Assembly (NCBI RefSeq): GCF_016765635.1
Contig: NZ_JAESVD010000001.1
Coordinates: forward strand, 124,001-188,000
Length of the DNA stretch: 64,000 nt
From: Shewanella schlegeliana
GTDB lineage: Bacteria > Pseudomonadota > Gammaproteobacteria > Enterobacterales > Shewanellaceae
Direction of reading: 5' to 3'
The notes under the pieces were generated by a model that did not search any database, had not been told where the DNA came from, and was given only the letters and a program-made list of their open reading frames with translations. Shown here piece after piece: positions 47,093-57,306 of this stretch (its first letter is position 1; the number at the start of each line of letters is the position of its first letter). Position numbers and translations under genes: made by a program.

Positions 47093-47383
47093 CTAAATGA
47101 GTTGTAATGCGATGTGACAACGAGTATCGCTGATGCTAGTACAACGGCAAACCTGGCCCTTGATGGTATTCTCGTTATCATAACCTTGATTAAAGGTTAT
47201 CTCGATTAAGGTGCCTAGTGCTAATGCTTGATTGTATTCTAGTAGTGCGCCTCGGCGAGAAAGATCCAAGCAGATGGCTGATTTCGAATGTATGCCTGCA
47301 TTACTGTGAATCGCGATAGTAACAGACTCATCTTCCATATCGACTCTTTGGGAGCTACGCCTTTCTTGTTGCGAGGTTTCCAT
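47093..47383 (-). CDS. PilZ domain protein
   Basis: A 96-residue protein consisting of a single PilZ domain: RRSSQR near the N terminus and DLSRRGALLEY match the RxxxR and [DN]xSxxG c-di-GMP-binding motifs, followed by beta-strands to the C terminus. It probably acts as a small c-di-GMP receptor affecting motility or surface behaviour. No partner is adjacent. Confidence 0.87.
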   Translation of the reverse strand: METSQQERRSSQRVDMEDESVTIAIHSNAGIHSKSAICLDLSRRGALLEYNQALALGTLIEITFNQGYDNENTIKGQVCRCTSISDTRCHIALQLI

Positions 47384-47735
47384 ACCGATTATCCTTATAC
47401 AATCATATTAAACATGTGAGCAGGTCAAAGCCCTGTATACTGCGCAAGTTGCTCTTGATATCGAATAACGATTAGCTTCGATCCTCTGCATTGTCTAAAG
47501 GCTCAGAACTCCCGCTGGTTGATCACATATTTAATGTGATCGCTATTATATCAAGTTATTTTGCATAAACAGATATGAGCTTAAACCACTTGTGCCCGCA
47601 ATTAAAGACCTAGGCTGGGATTGGTTGATTTTAATAGGGTATTAAAGGCAAAGGATAAACTGAAGATGATACTGAGAAGCTAAGCACTCGAAGGTATCAC
47701 TCAGAGTGCTTATCATTTGCTATTTTAGATAAATC
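47384..47735. other. Intergenic region between PilZ gene and psiE
   Basis: About 350 bp with no supported gene. It contains a perfect 8-bp palindrome (GATCACAT / ATGTGATC, 47521-47541). Confidence 0.5.
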
Positions 47736-48143
47736 TTATAGCTCGTCTTCTTTGGGACGGGGATAAGGTAATTTTAGCTGTCCCCAGCGAATTATAATAA
47801 CCGTGGCAGCGAGGACAAGCGTAGAGATTGAAATCGCAACAATTCGCCAGTCATCCATCGCCTTCATATCTAAAATCAAATATCGCGCAAGAGCGACGAT
47901 AGCAATGTAAAGTGGCATGCGAATAGGCAGCTTGCCTGATTCGGCATAATGCGACACCATTGCCAGCACTTCTAAATAGATAAATAGTAACAGTAGATCC
48001 GCAAGGGCCACTGCACCAACTTCAAAAATATGTTTAATCTCTTGGCCAATCGCTACTACAGTGGCGATTGCGATAATAATGAGTACTAGATGTTCAATGG
48101 CTTTGATGCTGGTAATGCCATATTTGCGATACATTTTATCCAT
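47736..48143 (-). CDS. psiE: Phosphate-starvation-inducible protein PsiE
   Basis: A 135-residue membrane protein with four hydrophobic segments (about 22-42, 48-70, 80-95, 105-122), matching the PsiE family and length. In E. coli psiE responds to PhoB and is affected by CRP; here a perfect CRP-like site sits 66 bp upstream, and I see no clear Pho box. Molecular function is unknown. Confidence 0.85.
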   Translation of the reverse strand: MDKMYRKYGITSIKAIEHLVLIIIAIATVVAIGQEIKHIFEVGAVALADLLLLFIYLEVLAMVSHYAESGKLPIRMPLYIAIVALARYLILDMKAMDDWRIVAISISTLVLAATVIIIRWGQLKLPYPRPKEDEL

Positions 48144-48205
48144 GATGCTCCCTAATGCAGTCGTTTGATAAATGGTACCAGTAAATCGAAGAATTGTGAC
48201 ATTAT

Positions 48206-48227
48206 CCGTGTGACGCTATTCACAATT
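48206..48227. promoter_or_regulatory. CRP-like site upstream of psiE
   Basis: TGTGACGCTATTCACA (48209-48224) is a perfect TGTGA-N6-TCACA site, about 66 bp before the psiE start on the minus strand. Confidence 0.6.
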
Positions 48228-48316
48228 GTGTTTGATATTTGTCTTTGTAATACCTAAGAAAATTGAATTAGGTTTTAAGAGTTTAGAGCATTTTGGCCAG
48301 TTTTGAATTTTAGGCA

Positions 48317-48345
48317 TAAAAAAACCGCCTAAAAGGCGGTTTCTT
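48317..48345 (-). terminator. Terminator of suhB
   Basis: On the minus strand AAACCGCC and GGCGGTTT pair around TTTTA, followed by a T-run, 17 nt past the suhB stop. Confidence 0.9.
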
Positions 48346-48361
48346 AGTCAACTAAGCGAGA

Positions 48362-49162
48362 TTAACGCTTAAGTGCTTCGCTCAATAATGGGCGGAAAGA
48401 TTTAACTAATGCAGTAGTAACCTTTGGCGAGCCTGCAACGATGTTGCCTGATGCTAGGTAGTTATGGTTACCTGTAAAGTCAGTTACTGTACCGCCAGCT
48501 TCGCGCACGATTAGATCGCCAGCAGCGATATCCCATGGCTTTAGACCAATTTCGAAGAAACCATCTACACGGCCAGCAGCAAGGTATGCTAAATCAAGTG
48601 CAGCAGAACCGGCACGACGTACGTCGGCAGACTGAGTGAATGCAGTTGCGAACAACTTCATGTAAGTTTCAGTGTGTTGCTTAGCCTTGAATGGGAATCC
48701 AGTCGCAATGATAGTTTCGCCTAGATCTTTGTTCGCTACACGGATGCGGAAATCGTTAAGCTTAGCGAATTTACCGCGCACTGCAGAGAATAGCTCGTCA
48801 CGGATAGGATCGTAAACAACAGCGACTTCTGTTTTGCCTTTGAATTGCATCGCAATTGAGACAGCAAAATGAGGAATGCCTCTTACGAAGTTATTAGTGC
48901 CATCCAGAGGGTCAACAATCCAAACGTAATCTTTATTTGTTCCTTTGTTCTCGCCGCTTTCTTCACAAACAATAGTGTGATCTGGGTAAGATTTACGGAT
49001 CTGATACGTGATTGCAGCTTCAGCTTCCTTGTCTACGTTAGTTACGTAGTCGTTAACACCTTTTGAACTGACTTCAACTCGGTCTAGTTCCGCATAGGCG
49101 CGCAAAATTGTTTGGCCGGCAGCGCGAGCAGCGCGCACAGCAATGGTATGCATTGGAAGCAT
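48362..49162 (-). CDS. suhB: Inositol-1-monophosphatase SuhB
   Basis: A 266-residue Mg-dependent phosphatase of the same superfamily as CysQ. It has EES, the WIVDPLDGTNNFVRGIPHF motif and the WDIAAGDLIVREAGG motif. SuhB also binds RNA polymerase/NusA in rRNA antitermination in E. coli. AGGGGA lies 6 nt before ATG 49162. It is divergent from trmJ, the standard arrangement. Confidence 0.95.
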   Translation of the reverse strand: MLPMHTIAVRAARAAGQTILRAYAELDRVEVSSKGVNDYVTNVDKEAEAAITYQIRKSYPDHTIVCEESGENKGTNKDYVWIVDPLDGTNNFVRGIPHFAVSIAMQFKGKTEVAVVYDPIRDELFSAVRGKFAKLNDFRIRVANKDLGETIIATGFPFKAKQHTETYMKLFATAFTQSADVRRAGSAALDLAYLAAGRVDGFFEIGLKPWDIAAGDLIVREAGGTVTDFTGNHNYLASGNIVAGSPKVTTALVKSFRPLLSEALKR

Positions 49163-49319
49163 TGCAAATCCCCTGGATGTAAAAGAACGGATATAAATTA
49201 TCGGAGGCGGATTATACTCTATTTGATGGTTATATCAAATACTGATTTTTGTATAAGCAAAATGTGTCGCCTGTGGTAACATTCTTTCACGTGTTCCCTC
49301 AGAAAAATTAAGTAGTTTC

Positions 49320-50084
49320 ATGCTCAGCAATATTCGCGTCGTTCTTGTCGGTACTTCCCATCCAGGGAATATAGGTTCTACAGCCCGTGCTATGAAAACC
49401 ATGGGATTATCCACTTTATATCTAGCTGAGCCAAAAGTTGAGCCAGATGGTCACTCGATCGCGTTAGCGGCAGGTGCATCAGATATTCTTAAGCACGCCA
49501 TTACTGTAGGCTCTGTTGAAGAGGCCATTGCCGATTGTAGCCTTGTTATTGCAACTAGTGCCCGCAGCCGTACCCTAGACTGGCCTATGCTTGAGCCTCG
49601 CGAAGCGGGTGAAAAGCTAGTTGGTTCAGCGTTAACGAGTCCTGTTGCAATTGTCTTCGGCCGTGAAAACAATGGTCTAACGAATGAAGAGCTACAGCGC
49701 TGTGATTACCACGTTGCCATTCCTGCCAACCCAGAGTATACCTCGCTAAACTTGGCGCAAGCGGTACAGATTATCTGTTACGAGGCGCGAGTGGCGCACC
49801 TTGCTCAAGAGTTGAGTACGGCAGAGAAAACGGGAATTGAACCTGTTGCTGAGAATGAAGAAGCGTATCCATCTTCAAGAGAACGTGAGAATTTCTTTGA
49901 GCATTTAGAGACTACGTTATTGTCGACTAACTTTATTGTTAAAAGTCACCCAGGTCAGGTGATGACTAAGTTACGTCGTTTGTTCAGCCGTACGCGCATT
50001 GAGCGCCAAGAGATGAACATTTTGCGCGGCATTTTGACCTCGATTGATAAAGTTGTCTCTAAGAACGAGACTAAAGATAAGTAA
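49320..50084 (+). CDS. trmJ: tRNA (cytidine/uridine-2'-O-)-methyltransferase TrmJ
   Basis: A SpoU-family (SPOUT) methyltransferase of 254 residues that methylates the ribose at position 32 of certain tRNAs. It has the N-terminal [25 protein letters not shown](N)GLTNEE and [17 protein letters not shown] motifs typical of the knotted SAM-binding domain, and an C-terminal helical extension. It is followed by cysE 23 nt downstream, in the same operon. Confidence 0.94.
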   Translation: MLSNIRVVLVGTSHPGNIGSTARAMKTMGLSTLYLAEPKVEPDGHSIALAAGASDILKHAITVGSVEEAIADCSLVIATSARSRTLDWPMLEPREAGEKLVGSALTSPVAIVFGRENNGLTNEELQRCDYHVAIPANPEYTSLNLAQAVQIICYEARVAHLAQELSTAEKTGIEPVAENEEAYPSSRERENFFEHLETTLLSTNFIVKSHPGQVMTKLRRLFSRTRIERQEMNILRGILTSIDKVVSKNETKDK

Positions 50085-50107
50085 AAGCGCTAAAAGGAAG
50101 TTGCTAA

Positions 50108-50929
50108 ATGGGTGTTATCGCAAGACTGAAAGACGACATAGCCTCTATTTACCATAGAGATCCAGCTGCAAACGGGACTATTGAGATTTTATTCAATTAC
50201 CCTGGAATGCAAGCTATCTGGATCCACAGGGTGAGTCATAAACTCTGGGTAAGAAATTGGCGGCTTTCAGCGCGATGTTTATCGACCTTCTCTCGTTGGT
50301 TAACCGGGGTTGAAATTCACCCTGGTGCCACTATCGGTGATCGCTTCTTTATCGATCACGGTATGGGCGTGGTAATTGGTGAAACCGCCGAGATTGGCAA
50401 CGATTGCACCCTTTATCATGGTGTGACCTTAGGTGGAACGACATGGCAGTCGGGTAAACGTCACCCTACATTAGGCAATAATGTGGTAATTGGTGCCGGT
50501 GCAAAAATCTTAGGTCCTATCACTATGAATGATGGTGCTCGAGTCGGTTCTAATTCAGTGGTGGTTAAAGATGTGCCAGCAGACACCACGGTTGTTGGTA
50601 TTCCGGGACGAGTGGTGGCGACACCATCGGCTCAATCAAAAGAAACCTCTCAGCGCCGCACAGAGATGGCGAAGAAGTATGGCTTTGATGCCTACGCCGT
50701 ATCGCCTGATAATCCAGACCCTGTCGCCAATGCCATTGGCCAGATGTTGGATCATATGCACCTGATGGACTCGAAAGTTCAAGAGGTCTGCCAAGCCGTT
50801 CAAACCCTTGGTGGAAGCGTCTGTACTGAAAAGCTACCTGAGCTGGATGTGGAAGATTTTAGCGAAGATGAATTAGCGGCAGCGCAGAAGCGTCAGAAGT
50901 CTATAGATGAGTTTGATCCCATTATCTAG
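50108..50929 (+). CDS. cysE: Serine O-acetyltransferase CysE
   Basis: The first enzyme of cysteine synthesis, acetylating serine with acetyl-CoA. The 273-residue protein lacks the long N-terminal domain of E. coli CysE (short EpsC/NifP type) and has a left-handed hexapeptide beta-helix (about 60-185) with [28 protein letters not shown] and GIPGRVV. An extra 80-residue C-terminal tail with helical [13 protein letters not shown] has no assigned role. It sits just ahead of the isc operon and would supply the cysteine IscS uses. Confidence 0.92.
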   Translation: MGVIARLKDDIASIYHRDPAANGTIEILFNYPGMQAIWIHRVSHKLWVRNWRLSARCLSTFSRWLTGVEIHPGATIGDRFFIDHGMGVVIGETAEIGNDCTLYHGVTLGGTTWQSGKRHPTLGNNVVIGAGAKILGPITMNDGARVGSNSVVVKDVPADTTVVGIPGRVVATPSAQSKETSQRRTEMAKKYGFDAYAVSPDNPDPVANAIGQMLDHMHLMDSKVQEVCQAVQTLGGSVCTEKLPELDVEDFSEDELAAAQKRQKSIDEFDPII

Positions 50930-50981
50930 ATTAATGTGGGGTTAAAATCCCAAATGCCATTGAATCTTGCCTAATAAACAG

Positions 50982-51016
50982 GTTAAATACCCCAGCAAAA
51001 TGACGGGGTATTTAAC
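50982..51016 (+). terminator. Hairpin after cysE
   Basis: GTTAAATACCCC (50982-50993) and GGGGTATTTAAC (51005-51016) form a perfect 12-bp stem with an 11-nt loop. The U-tract is weak, but the stem is strong, so it probably ends cysE transcripts before the IscR sites. Confidence 0.7.
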
Positions 51017-51033
51017 TCGTCATGATCCTATTA

Positions 51034-51058
51034 ATACCTGACCAGATTGCTAGGTTTT
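51034..51058. promoter_or_regulatory. iscR: Upstream, degenerate IscR type 1 site
   Basis: The 25-bp site begins ATACCTGACC and has the left half of the type 1 motif; the right half (CTAGG) is poorly conserved. It abuts the perfect site at 51059 exactly, giving two consecutive 25-bp sites. Confidence 0.5.
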
Positions 51059-51083
51059 ATACTTGACTAAAATAGTCGGGTAT
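51059..51083. promoter_or_regulatory. iscR: IscR type 1 site of the isc promoter
   Basis: The 25-bp site (ATACTTGACTAAAATAGTCG, then GGTAT) fits the type 1 consensus ATASYYGACTRDWWTAGTCR-RSTAT at all 25 positions. Fe-S-loaded IscR would bind it to repress its own operon. It contains a TTGACT that may also be the -35 element. Confidence 0.88.
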
Positions 51084-51123
51084 GTTGAAATTAGCCTATG
51101 CTTTTTTGGGAGACGTAGTAGCC

Positions 51124-51585
51124 ATGAAACTTACATCGAAAGGTCGGTACGCAGTAACTGCAATGTTAGATGTTGCCATGCACTCAACTAATGGTCCCGT
51201 ACCATTGGCCGATATTTCCGAGCGTCAAGGGATCTCTCTATCTTACCTCGAACAACTCTTCGCAAAACTCAGAAAAAATGGTTTGGTTTCAAGTGTACGT
51301 GGCCCAGGTGGTGGATATCGCCTAGGTACAGATGCTTGCGATATTTCCGTTGGAATGGTTGTACGTGCGGTTGATGAGTCTGTCGATGCAACTCGCTGTC
51401 AAGGTCACGGTAACTGCCAGAGTGGAACACGATGTTTAACCCATTCTCTCTGGGGAGATTTAAGCAGTCAGATTTCTGATTTCTTAAATGGCATTTCGTT
51501 AGCAGGGTTGATGCATAAAAGAGATGTGCAGTTTATCTCCGTTAAACAGGATAAATTGCAGCAGGAACAAAGGCTAAGTATCTAA
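51124..51585 (+). CDS. iscR: Fe-S cluster regulator IscR
   Basis: A 153-residue Rrf2-family regulator with a winged helix (residues 1-70) and a [2Fe-2S] site C92, C98, C104 and H107, the same positions as E. coli. The longer frame from TTG 51082 is rejected: it would overlap the operator and family proteins start [10 protein letters not shown]. It regulates the isc operon that follows. Confidence 0.97.
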   Translation: MKLTSKGRYAVTAMLDVAMHSTNGPVPLADISERQGISLSYLEQLFAKLRKNGLVSSVRGPGGGYRLGTDACDISVGMVVRAVDESVDATRCQGHGNCQSGTRCLTHSLWGDLSSQISDFLNGISLAGLMHKRDVQFISVKQDKLQQEQRLSI

Positions 51586-51667
51586 AAGCCTCTGTTATGA
51601 ATATAAAAATTATTTTTTGTACGTTGTAAGTGGTCTCCACTGGAGGCTACAAAGTACGGAGTGTGTG

Positions 51668-52882
51668 ATGAAGCTACCTATCTATTTAGATTATGCTGCG
51701 ACGACGCCGGTTGACCCTCGTGTCGCAGAGAAAATGATGCAATGCCTGACAATGGACGGTATTTTTGGTAATCCAGCGTCTCGTTCTCACCGTTACGGTT
51801 GGCAAGCCGAAGAGGCTGTTGATATCGCTCGTAACCAAGTTGCAGAGCTGATTAATGCCGATCCGCGTGAAATCGTGTTTACTTCTGGTGCGACTGAGTC
51901 AGACAACCTTGCGATTAAAGGTGTTGCTCACTTCTACCATAAGAAGGGTAAGCACATCATCACTAGCAAAACTGAACATAAAGCCGTTTTAGACACTTGT
52001 CGCCAGCTTGAGCGTGAAGGTTATGAAGTCACTTATCTTCAGCCTGAGCCAAGTGGTTTGATCCCTATCGAGATGATTGAAGCGGCGATGCGTGAAGACA
52101 CTATTTTAGTGAGCATCATGCAGGTGAACAACGAAATTGGTGTTATCCAAGATATTGATGCTATCGGCGAGCTTTGTCGTTCTCGAAAAATTATTTTCCA
52201 TGTTGATGCTGCGCAAAGTGCTGGCAAACTACCTATCGACGTACAAGCGACCAAAGTTGACCTAATGTCTATTTCTGGTCACAAGATGTATGGACCTAAA
52301 GGTATCGGCGCGCTTTATGTCAGCCGTAAGCCACGTATTCGCTTAGAAGCTGCGATGCACGGTGGTGGACACGAGCGTGGCATGCGTAGTGGTACCCTAG
52401 CAACTCACCAAATTGTGGGTATGGGTGAAGCTGCGGCCATTGCTAAAGCTGATATGGAAACGGATAACGAGCGTATTGGTCGTCTACGTGACAAGCTGTG
52501 GAATGGTATCAAGCATATCGAAGAGACTTACGTCAACGGTGATATGGAAAAAAGAGCTTGTGGTAGCCTGAATGTCAGCTTTAACTTCGTTGAAGGTGAA
52601 TCACTCATGATGGCGCTAAAAGATCTAGCGGTATCGTCTGGTTCTGCATGTACTTCAGCAAGCCTTGAACCAAGTTATGTACTGCGTGCATTAGGTCTAA
52701 ACGATGAGATGGCACACAGCTCAATTCGATTCTCAATCGGTCGTTTCACGACAGACGAAGAGATCGACCATGCAATAGAAACGATTAAAGAATCTATTGG
52801 TAATTTAAGGGAAATGTCTCCGCTTTGGGAAATGTTCAAAGACGGTATCGATCTGGACTCTGTTCAGTGGGCACATCATTAA
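51668..52882 (+). CDS. iscS: Cysteine desulfurase IscS
   Basis: PLP-dependent enzyme (404 residues) that makes persulfide from cysteine for Fe-S clusters and tRNA thiolation. The PLP lysine is in [10 protein letters not shown] and the persulfide cysteine in the mobile loop [18 protein letters not shown] (51658-51661) is 6 nt before ATG 51668; the longer frame from 51617 is rejected. Confidence 0.97.
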   Translation: MKLPIYLDYAATTPVDPRVAEKMMQCLTMDGIFGNPASRSHRYGWQAEEAVDIARNQVAELINADPREIVFTSGATESDNLAIKGVAHFYHKKGKHIITSKTEHKAVLDTCRQLEREGYEVTYLQPEPSGLIPIEMIEAAMREDTILVSIMQVNNEIGVIQDIDAIGELCRSRKIIFHVDAAQSAGKLPIDVQATKVDLMSISGHKMYGPKGIGALYVSRKPRIRLEAAMHGGGHERGMRSGTLATHQIVGMGEAAAIAKADMETDNERIGRLRDKLWNGIKHIEETYVNGDMEKRACGSLNVSFNFVEGESLMMALKDLAVSSGSACTSASLEPSYVLRALGLNDEMAHSSIRFSIGRFTTDEEIDHAIETIKESIGNLREMSPLWEMFKDGIDLDSVQWAHH

Positions 52883-52922
52883 CCTTAGCTAAATTGACGA
52901 ATAGATAAATTGGAGTTGTATC

Positions 52923-53306
52923 ATGGCTTATAGCGAAAAAGTAATCGATCATTATGAAAATCCACGTAACGTGGGTTCATTCGATAAAAACGACCCATCA
53001 GTGGTAACGGGTATGGTTGGTGCGCCAGCTTGTGGTGACGTAATGAAGCTGCAACTGCGTATCGATGATAACGGTATTATCGAAGACGCAAAGTTCAAAA
53101 CTTATGGTTGTGGTAGTGCTATCGCTTCTAGCTCACTTGTGACTGAGTGGGTTAAAGGTAAGACGGTTGAAGAAGCTCGTGCGATTAAGAACACTGATAT
53201 CGCTGAAGAGTTAGCTTTGCCGCCAGTTAAGATTCACTGTTCTATTTTGGCTGAAGATGCGATCAAGGCTGCGCTAGAAGAGTATAAGACTAAGCAAACT
53301 AAGTAA
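52923..53306 (+). CDS. iscU: Fe-S cluster scaffold IscU
   Basis: A 127-residue scaffold with cluster-ligand cysteines C37 (PACGDV), C63 (YGCGSA) and C106 (KIHCS), and the LPPVK motif (99-103) recognised by HscA. It lies 40 nt after iscS. Confidence 0.97.
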   Translation: MAYSEKVIDHYENPRNVGSFDKNDPSVVTGMVGAPACGDVMKLQLRIDDNGIIEDAKFKTYGCGSAIASSSLVTEWVKGKTVEEARAIKNTDIAEELALPPVKIHCSILAEDAIKAALEEYKTKQTK

Positions 53307-53320
53307 TACCTGGAGTTAAG

Positions 53321-53644
53321 ATGGCAATTAGTATCACTCCCGCTGCGGCTGACCGAGTTAAGAGCTTTCTAGCTAGTCGCGGCAAAGGTCTAGGCTTACG
53401 CTTAGGGCTTAAGACATCGGGCTGTTCAGGCATGGCTTACGTGCTGGAATTTGTTGATGATCTTAACGATGATGATGAGATTTATGATGTCGATGGTGTC
53501 AAGATCATCATCGATGCCAAAAGCTTTATCTATCTTCAAGGGATTGAGTTGGACTTTGTTAAAGAAGGTCTTAACGAAGGTTTCCAGTTCAATAACCCTA
53601 ATGCGAAAGGTGAATGTGGCTGCGGTGAGAGCTTTACCGTTTAA
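53321..53644 (+). CDS. iscA: Fe-S assembly protein IscA
   Basis: A 107-residue A-type carrier protein that delivers clusters or iron. The three conserved cysteines are in LKTSGCSGM and GECGCGESF. It lies 14 nt after iscU. Confidence 0.96.
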   Translation: MAISITPAAADRVKSFLASRGKGLGLRLGLKTSGCSGMAYVLEFVDDLNDDDEIYDVDGVKIIIDAKSFIYLQGIELDFVKEGLNEGFQFNNPNAKGECGCGESFTV

Positions 53645-53662
53645 GTCATTAAAAGTAAAACT

Positions 53663-54187
53663 ATGAATTATTTCGAGCTGTTTAGTTTACTTCCTTCCTA
53701 TGATGTCGACACCGCCTTACTTGCAGAGCGCTACCGCGAACTGCAACGGGCGGTTCATCCTGACAAATTTGCTAACGCGAGTGAGCAAGATAAGCGTCTG
53801 TCTGTACAGCGTACTGCGCAAATTAATGATGGCTTTCAAACTCTAAAAAATCCCATTCAACGAGCCGAGCATTTGCTTGCACTGAAAGGGTTAGAATTGA
53901 GCCACGAATCGACCACATTAAAAGATACTCAATTTTTAATGCAGCAGATGGAATGGCGTGAGTCACTTGAAGAGATCAAGCATAGCGATGATCCCGACTC
54001 TGAAATTGCCGAACTCTACGATTCTTTTGAGCAGTATGCCAAGCAAATTACGACAGATTTAAAGCCATTACTGGTTAGCGAGTTTGAGGCTGACCATTTG
54101 CAGGCGGCAGAGCAAATTCGTAAACTCAAGTTCATGGCAAAATTACAAGATGAGTTGACTCGAGTGGAAGACGCACTCTTAGATTAG
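53663..54187 (+). CDS. hscB: Fe-S co-chaperone HscB
   Basis: A 174-residue J-domain protein that brings IscU to HscA. The J domain occupies residues 1-70 with the HPD motif (VHPDKF), followed by the helical C-terminal IscU-binding domain. Confidence 0.95.
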   Translation: MNYFELFSLLPSYDVDTALLAERYRELQRAVHPDKFANASEQDKRLSVQRTAQINDGFQTLKNPIQRAEHLLALKGLELSHESTTLKDTQFLMQQMEWRESLEEIKHSDDPDSEIAELYDSFEQYAKQITTDLKPLLVSEFEADHLQAAEQIRKLKFMAKLQDELTRVEDALLD

Positions 54188-54256
54188 TCAACCGTGTTAA
54201 TTTTATAATATTGTTGGCTCAAGACATTGAGCCAACATTTTTTAAGTTGGATATAT

Positions 54257-56119
54257 ATGGCACTTTTGCAGATAGCAGAGCCTGGACAGAGCGCTGCTCC
54301 CCACCAACATCGTCTCGCAGTCGGGATCGATTTAGGCACCACTAACTCACTTGTTGCTGCGGTACGTAGCGGCGTGGCGAATACTTTACCCGATGAAGAT
54401 TCACAGCATTCATTGCCTTCTGTCGTCCGATATACCCAAGACGGTGTTTTTGTTGGTCGTGAAGCTGAAGCATTTTCTGCTCAAGATCCACAAAATACCA
54501 TAGTGTCAATTAAGCGCTTTATGGGCCGCAGTCTTGAAGATATTCAATCGGGCTCGCAGGCACTGCCTTATGCTTTCGAAGCAAGTGAGCACGGTTTACC
54601 TATTTTCGTGACACCAAACGGTAAAGTTAACCCTGTTCAAATTTCATCAGAGATCTTAAAACCGCTGGTGGCGCGCGCCGAGTCAACGTTAGGCGGCACA
54701 TTAGAGGGCGTGGTGATCACCGTGCCAGCTTATTTCGATGATGCACAGCGCCAAGGTACGAAAGATGCAGCATCTTTGACTGGCGTTAAAGTATTGCGTT
54801 TATTAAACGAGCCTACCGCAGCAGCTATCGCTTATGGATTAGATTCTGGTCAAGAGGGCGTGATTGCCGTTTATGACTTAGGCGGTGGTACATTCGATAT
54901 CTCCATTCTACGTTTGAACAAAGGCGTGTTTGAGGTGCTAGCAACGGGCGGCGACTCTGCATTAGGTGGAGACGATTTCGACCACATGCTGCAAGCGCAT
55001 TTTGCTGAGCAGTGGCAGCTAAGCTCTGCAAGCGCTAGCATGAACCGTAAAATGCAGATTGAAGCGAGACGCGTAAAAGAAGCATTAACAGACTCTGCTG
55101 AGACTGTTGCTTCAGTGGTTGATGATGAAGGCAATACGCTGACGTTAACCATTAGCCGCGATCTGTTTGATAGCTTAATTGGCAAACTAGTTAAAAAAAC
55201 AATCAGTAGCTGCCGCCGTGCACTGCGTGATGCCGGTGTGACTAGCGAAGAAGTACTTGAAACTGTAATGGTTGGTGGTTCTACTCGAGTACCTTTAGTA
55301 CGCCAAGAAGTTGAAAACTTCATGGGTAAAGTGCCGCTCACTTCAATCGATCCTGATCGTGTTGTGGCGATTGGTGCAGCGATTCAAGCCGACATTTTAG
55401 TGGGTAACAAGCCAGAGTCTGACTTGTTACTACTCGATGTTATCCCGCTGTCACTTGGGGTTGAGACCATGGGCGGTCTTGTTGAGAAAGTCGTTTCTCG
55501 TAACACTACGATACCTGTTGCCCGCGCACAAGAGTTTACCACCTTTAAAGATGGACAAACCGCGATGGCATTCCATGTGGTTCAAGGTGAGCGCGAGTTA
55601 GTGGCAGATTGCCGCTCACTTGCTCGATTTACCTTGAAAGGGATCCCACCACTTGCAGCGGGTGCGGCGCATATCCGTGTGACCTTCCAAGTTGATGCTG
55701 ACGGTCTGCTCAGCGTTACAGCTATGGAAAAGTCCACCGGCGTGCAAGCAAGCATCCAAGTTAAGCCATCTTTTGGCTTAAGCGATGAAGAAATTGGCAG
55801 CATGTTAAAAGATTCAATGGCCAACGCCAAAGAGGATATTACTCGCCGTATGTTGGCTGAGAAGCAAGTTGAAGCGGCTCGCGTACTCGAGTCACTCAAT
55901 GCTGCATTAAATAAAGATGGCGAATTGCTATCAGCGGATGAGCTAAGCGCTATCCAAGCGAATATGGCTTCACTTGCTCAAATTGCGAGTGAAGGGGATG
56001 CCGATGCTATTGAAGCGGCTATCGAAGTATTAGATACAGCGACGCAGGACTTTGCTGCTAAGCGTATGGATAATTCAATTCGACTCGCTCTAAAAGGGCA
56101 GTCGGTTGACAATATATAG
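54257..56119 (+). CDS. hscA: Fe-S chaperone HscA
   Basis: A 620-residue Hsp70 homologue that acts with HscB on IscU to transfer clusters. The ATPase domain has [22 protein letters not shown] and VGGSTRVP; the substrate domain has [11 protein letters not shown]. Start ATG 54257 ([10 protein letters not shown]) gives E. coli-like length; the 10-codon longer frame is rejected. fdx lies 8 nt downstream. Confidence 0.96.
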   Translation: MALLQIAEPGQSAAPHQHRLAVGIDLGTTNSLVAAVRSGVANTLPDEDSQHSLPSVVRYTQDGVFVGREAEAFSAQDPQNTIVSIKRFMGRSLEDIQSGSQALPYAFEASEHGLPIFVTPNGKVNPVQISSEILKPLVARAESTLGGTLEGVVITVPAYFDDAQRQGTKDAASLTGVKVLRLLNEPTAAAIAYGLDSGQEGVIAVYDLGGGTFDISILRLNKGVFEVLATGGDSALGGDDFDHMLQAHFAEQWQLSSASASMNRKMQIEARRVKEALTDSAETVASVVDDEGNTLTLTISRDLFDSLIGKLVKKTISSCRRALRDAGVTSEEVLETVMVGGSTRVPLVRQEVENFMGKVPLTSIDPDRVVAIGAAIQADILVGNKPESDLLLLDVIPLSLGVETMGGLVEKVVSRNTTIPVARAQEFTTFKDGQTAMAFHVVQGERELVADCRSLARFTLKGIPPLAAGAAHIRVTFQVDADGLLSVTAMEKSTGVQASIQVKPSFGLSDEEIGSMLKDSMANAKEDITRRMLAEKQVEAARVLESLNAALNKDGELLSADELSAIQANMASLAQIASEGDADAIEAAIEVLDTATQDFAAKRMDNSIRLALKGQSVDNI

Positions 56120-56127
56120 GTAAGGTT

Positions 56128-56463
56128 ATGCCACAAATTGTATTTTTACCCCATGAAGAGTTATGTCCGGATGGCGCTGTAGTTGAAGCGAATGTCGGTG
56201 AAACGGTATTAGATGTTGCGCTGCGTAATGGTATCAATATCGAACACGCTTGTGAAAAGTCATGCGCTTGTACCACTTGTCACGTGATCATTCGTGAAGG
56301 TTTCGATGAGCTAGAAGAGAGCGATGAACTTGAAGATGACATGCTAGATAAAGCGTGGGGTCTTGAGCCTGAGAGTCGCCTATCTTGCCAGTCTAGAGTA
56401 CCTGATGCGGATCTTGTTGTAGATATCCCTAAGTATACAATTAACATGGTCAGCGAAGGCTAA
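56128..56463 (+). CDS. fdx: ISC-type [2Fe-2S] ferredoxin Fdx
   Basis: A 111-residue adrenodoxin-type ferredoxin. The cluster ligands are C42, C48, C51 and C87 (ACEKSCACTTC and LSCQSR), with the extra C46 also found in E. coli. It supplies electrons for cluster assembly. A strong terminator follows, so the operon ends here and iscX is separate. Confidence 0.96.
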   Translation: MPQIVFLPHEELCPDGAVVEANVGETVLDVALRNGINIEHACEKSCACTTCHVIIREGFDELEESDELEDDMLDKAWGLEPESRLSCQSRVPDADLVVDIPKYTINMVSEG

Positions 56464-56907
56464 TAACTTAGCCAATTTAAATCGCTTTTGTAAAAGCCAG
56501 TAGCTAAGTCTACTGGCTTTTTTGTTTCTATTGGCCTGAACCTAGTAAGTTCGCACTTTAAAGGTTTACCTATTGAGTCTTCAGCCTCTATCACAGACAC
56601 AATGCAATTACGCTAAGGTGTTAGCTGTTGTGAGACTGGTCGAAAAGGTGAACAGACCTATAAACAAGCTAAAGAACACTGTGTTCCTTACAGAAATCGC
56701 CTTATACACTATCTCTCACCGCCTCTGAACTACCATTTGGGTTTTGTAGGGAATATTCTGCTTATTCTTTTATTTAGCCGCTAACAGTTTTGCAGGCAAT
56801 TGTAGTATTGGAACCGTCATCATGGATGAGCCTATAGCAGTGATTTCACCAGTAAGTCGCGCTCCATGTTTTATACTTAATTATGTTTGCACGAAAGGAG
56901 AGTCGTT
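56464..56907. other. fdx-iscX intergenic region
   Basis: About 440 bp with the fdx terminator at its left and the iscX promoter and ribosome-binding site at its right. TATACT near 56872 may be the iscX -10. A 29-codon frame from ATG 56822 ends in TGA overlapping the iscX start codon; it has only a weak ribosome-binding site and no homology I recognise. No other gene is supported. Confidence 0.5.
56491..56525 (+). terminator. Terminator after fdx
   Basis: AAAAGCCAGTAG and CTACTGGCTTTT pair around CTAAGT, with a T-run. Confidence 0.92.
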
Positions 56908-57105
56908 ATGAAGCTTAAGTGGATCGATTCGTTAGAAATTGCACTTCAATTAATTGATAAGTATCCAGATGTTGAGCCGGAAAAAATTCGTTTCACTGAT
57001 CTTAATGAATGGGTGTTAGCCCTAGAATGTTTTGATGACGATCCAAAACATTGCAACGAAAGAATACTCGAGGCGATTCAAGCTAATTGGATTGCCGAAA
57101 AATAA
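56908..57105 (+). CDS. iscX: Fe-S assembly protein IscX
   Basis: A 65-residue acidic protein (WIDSLEIALQL, DPKHCNERILEAIQ) that modulates IscS and binds iron. In E. coli it is fused tightly to fdx in the operon; here it is 444 bp away behind a terminator. AAAGGAG (56894-56900) precedes ATG 56908 by 7 nt; the longer frame is rejected. Confidence 0.93.
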   Translation: MKLKWIDSLEIALQLIDKYPDVEPEKIRFTDLNEWVLALECFDDDPKHCNERILEAIQANWIAEK

Positions 57106-57306
57106 CCCATTGTGAGTCGAACGTGGTTAAAGTGTGATCATTGTCTTATCTAACGCCCTTGGTGCACATAAAACCGCCTAGGTTTGATCCGCATCAAAAG
57201 TCCCTTAGTTGATTAACTTTAGCTTATAGTCGAGCTTTGAGCTTTGAGCTTTGCAGGTTTCTAGCAAAATCATAAAACAACAATATCAAACAAAAGGGAA
57301 GTTTCT

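Noticed and set aside
51082..51123. N-terminal extension of iscR
   Set aside because: It would place the start inside the IscR operator, and family proteins start at [10 protein letters not shown].
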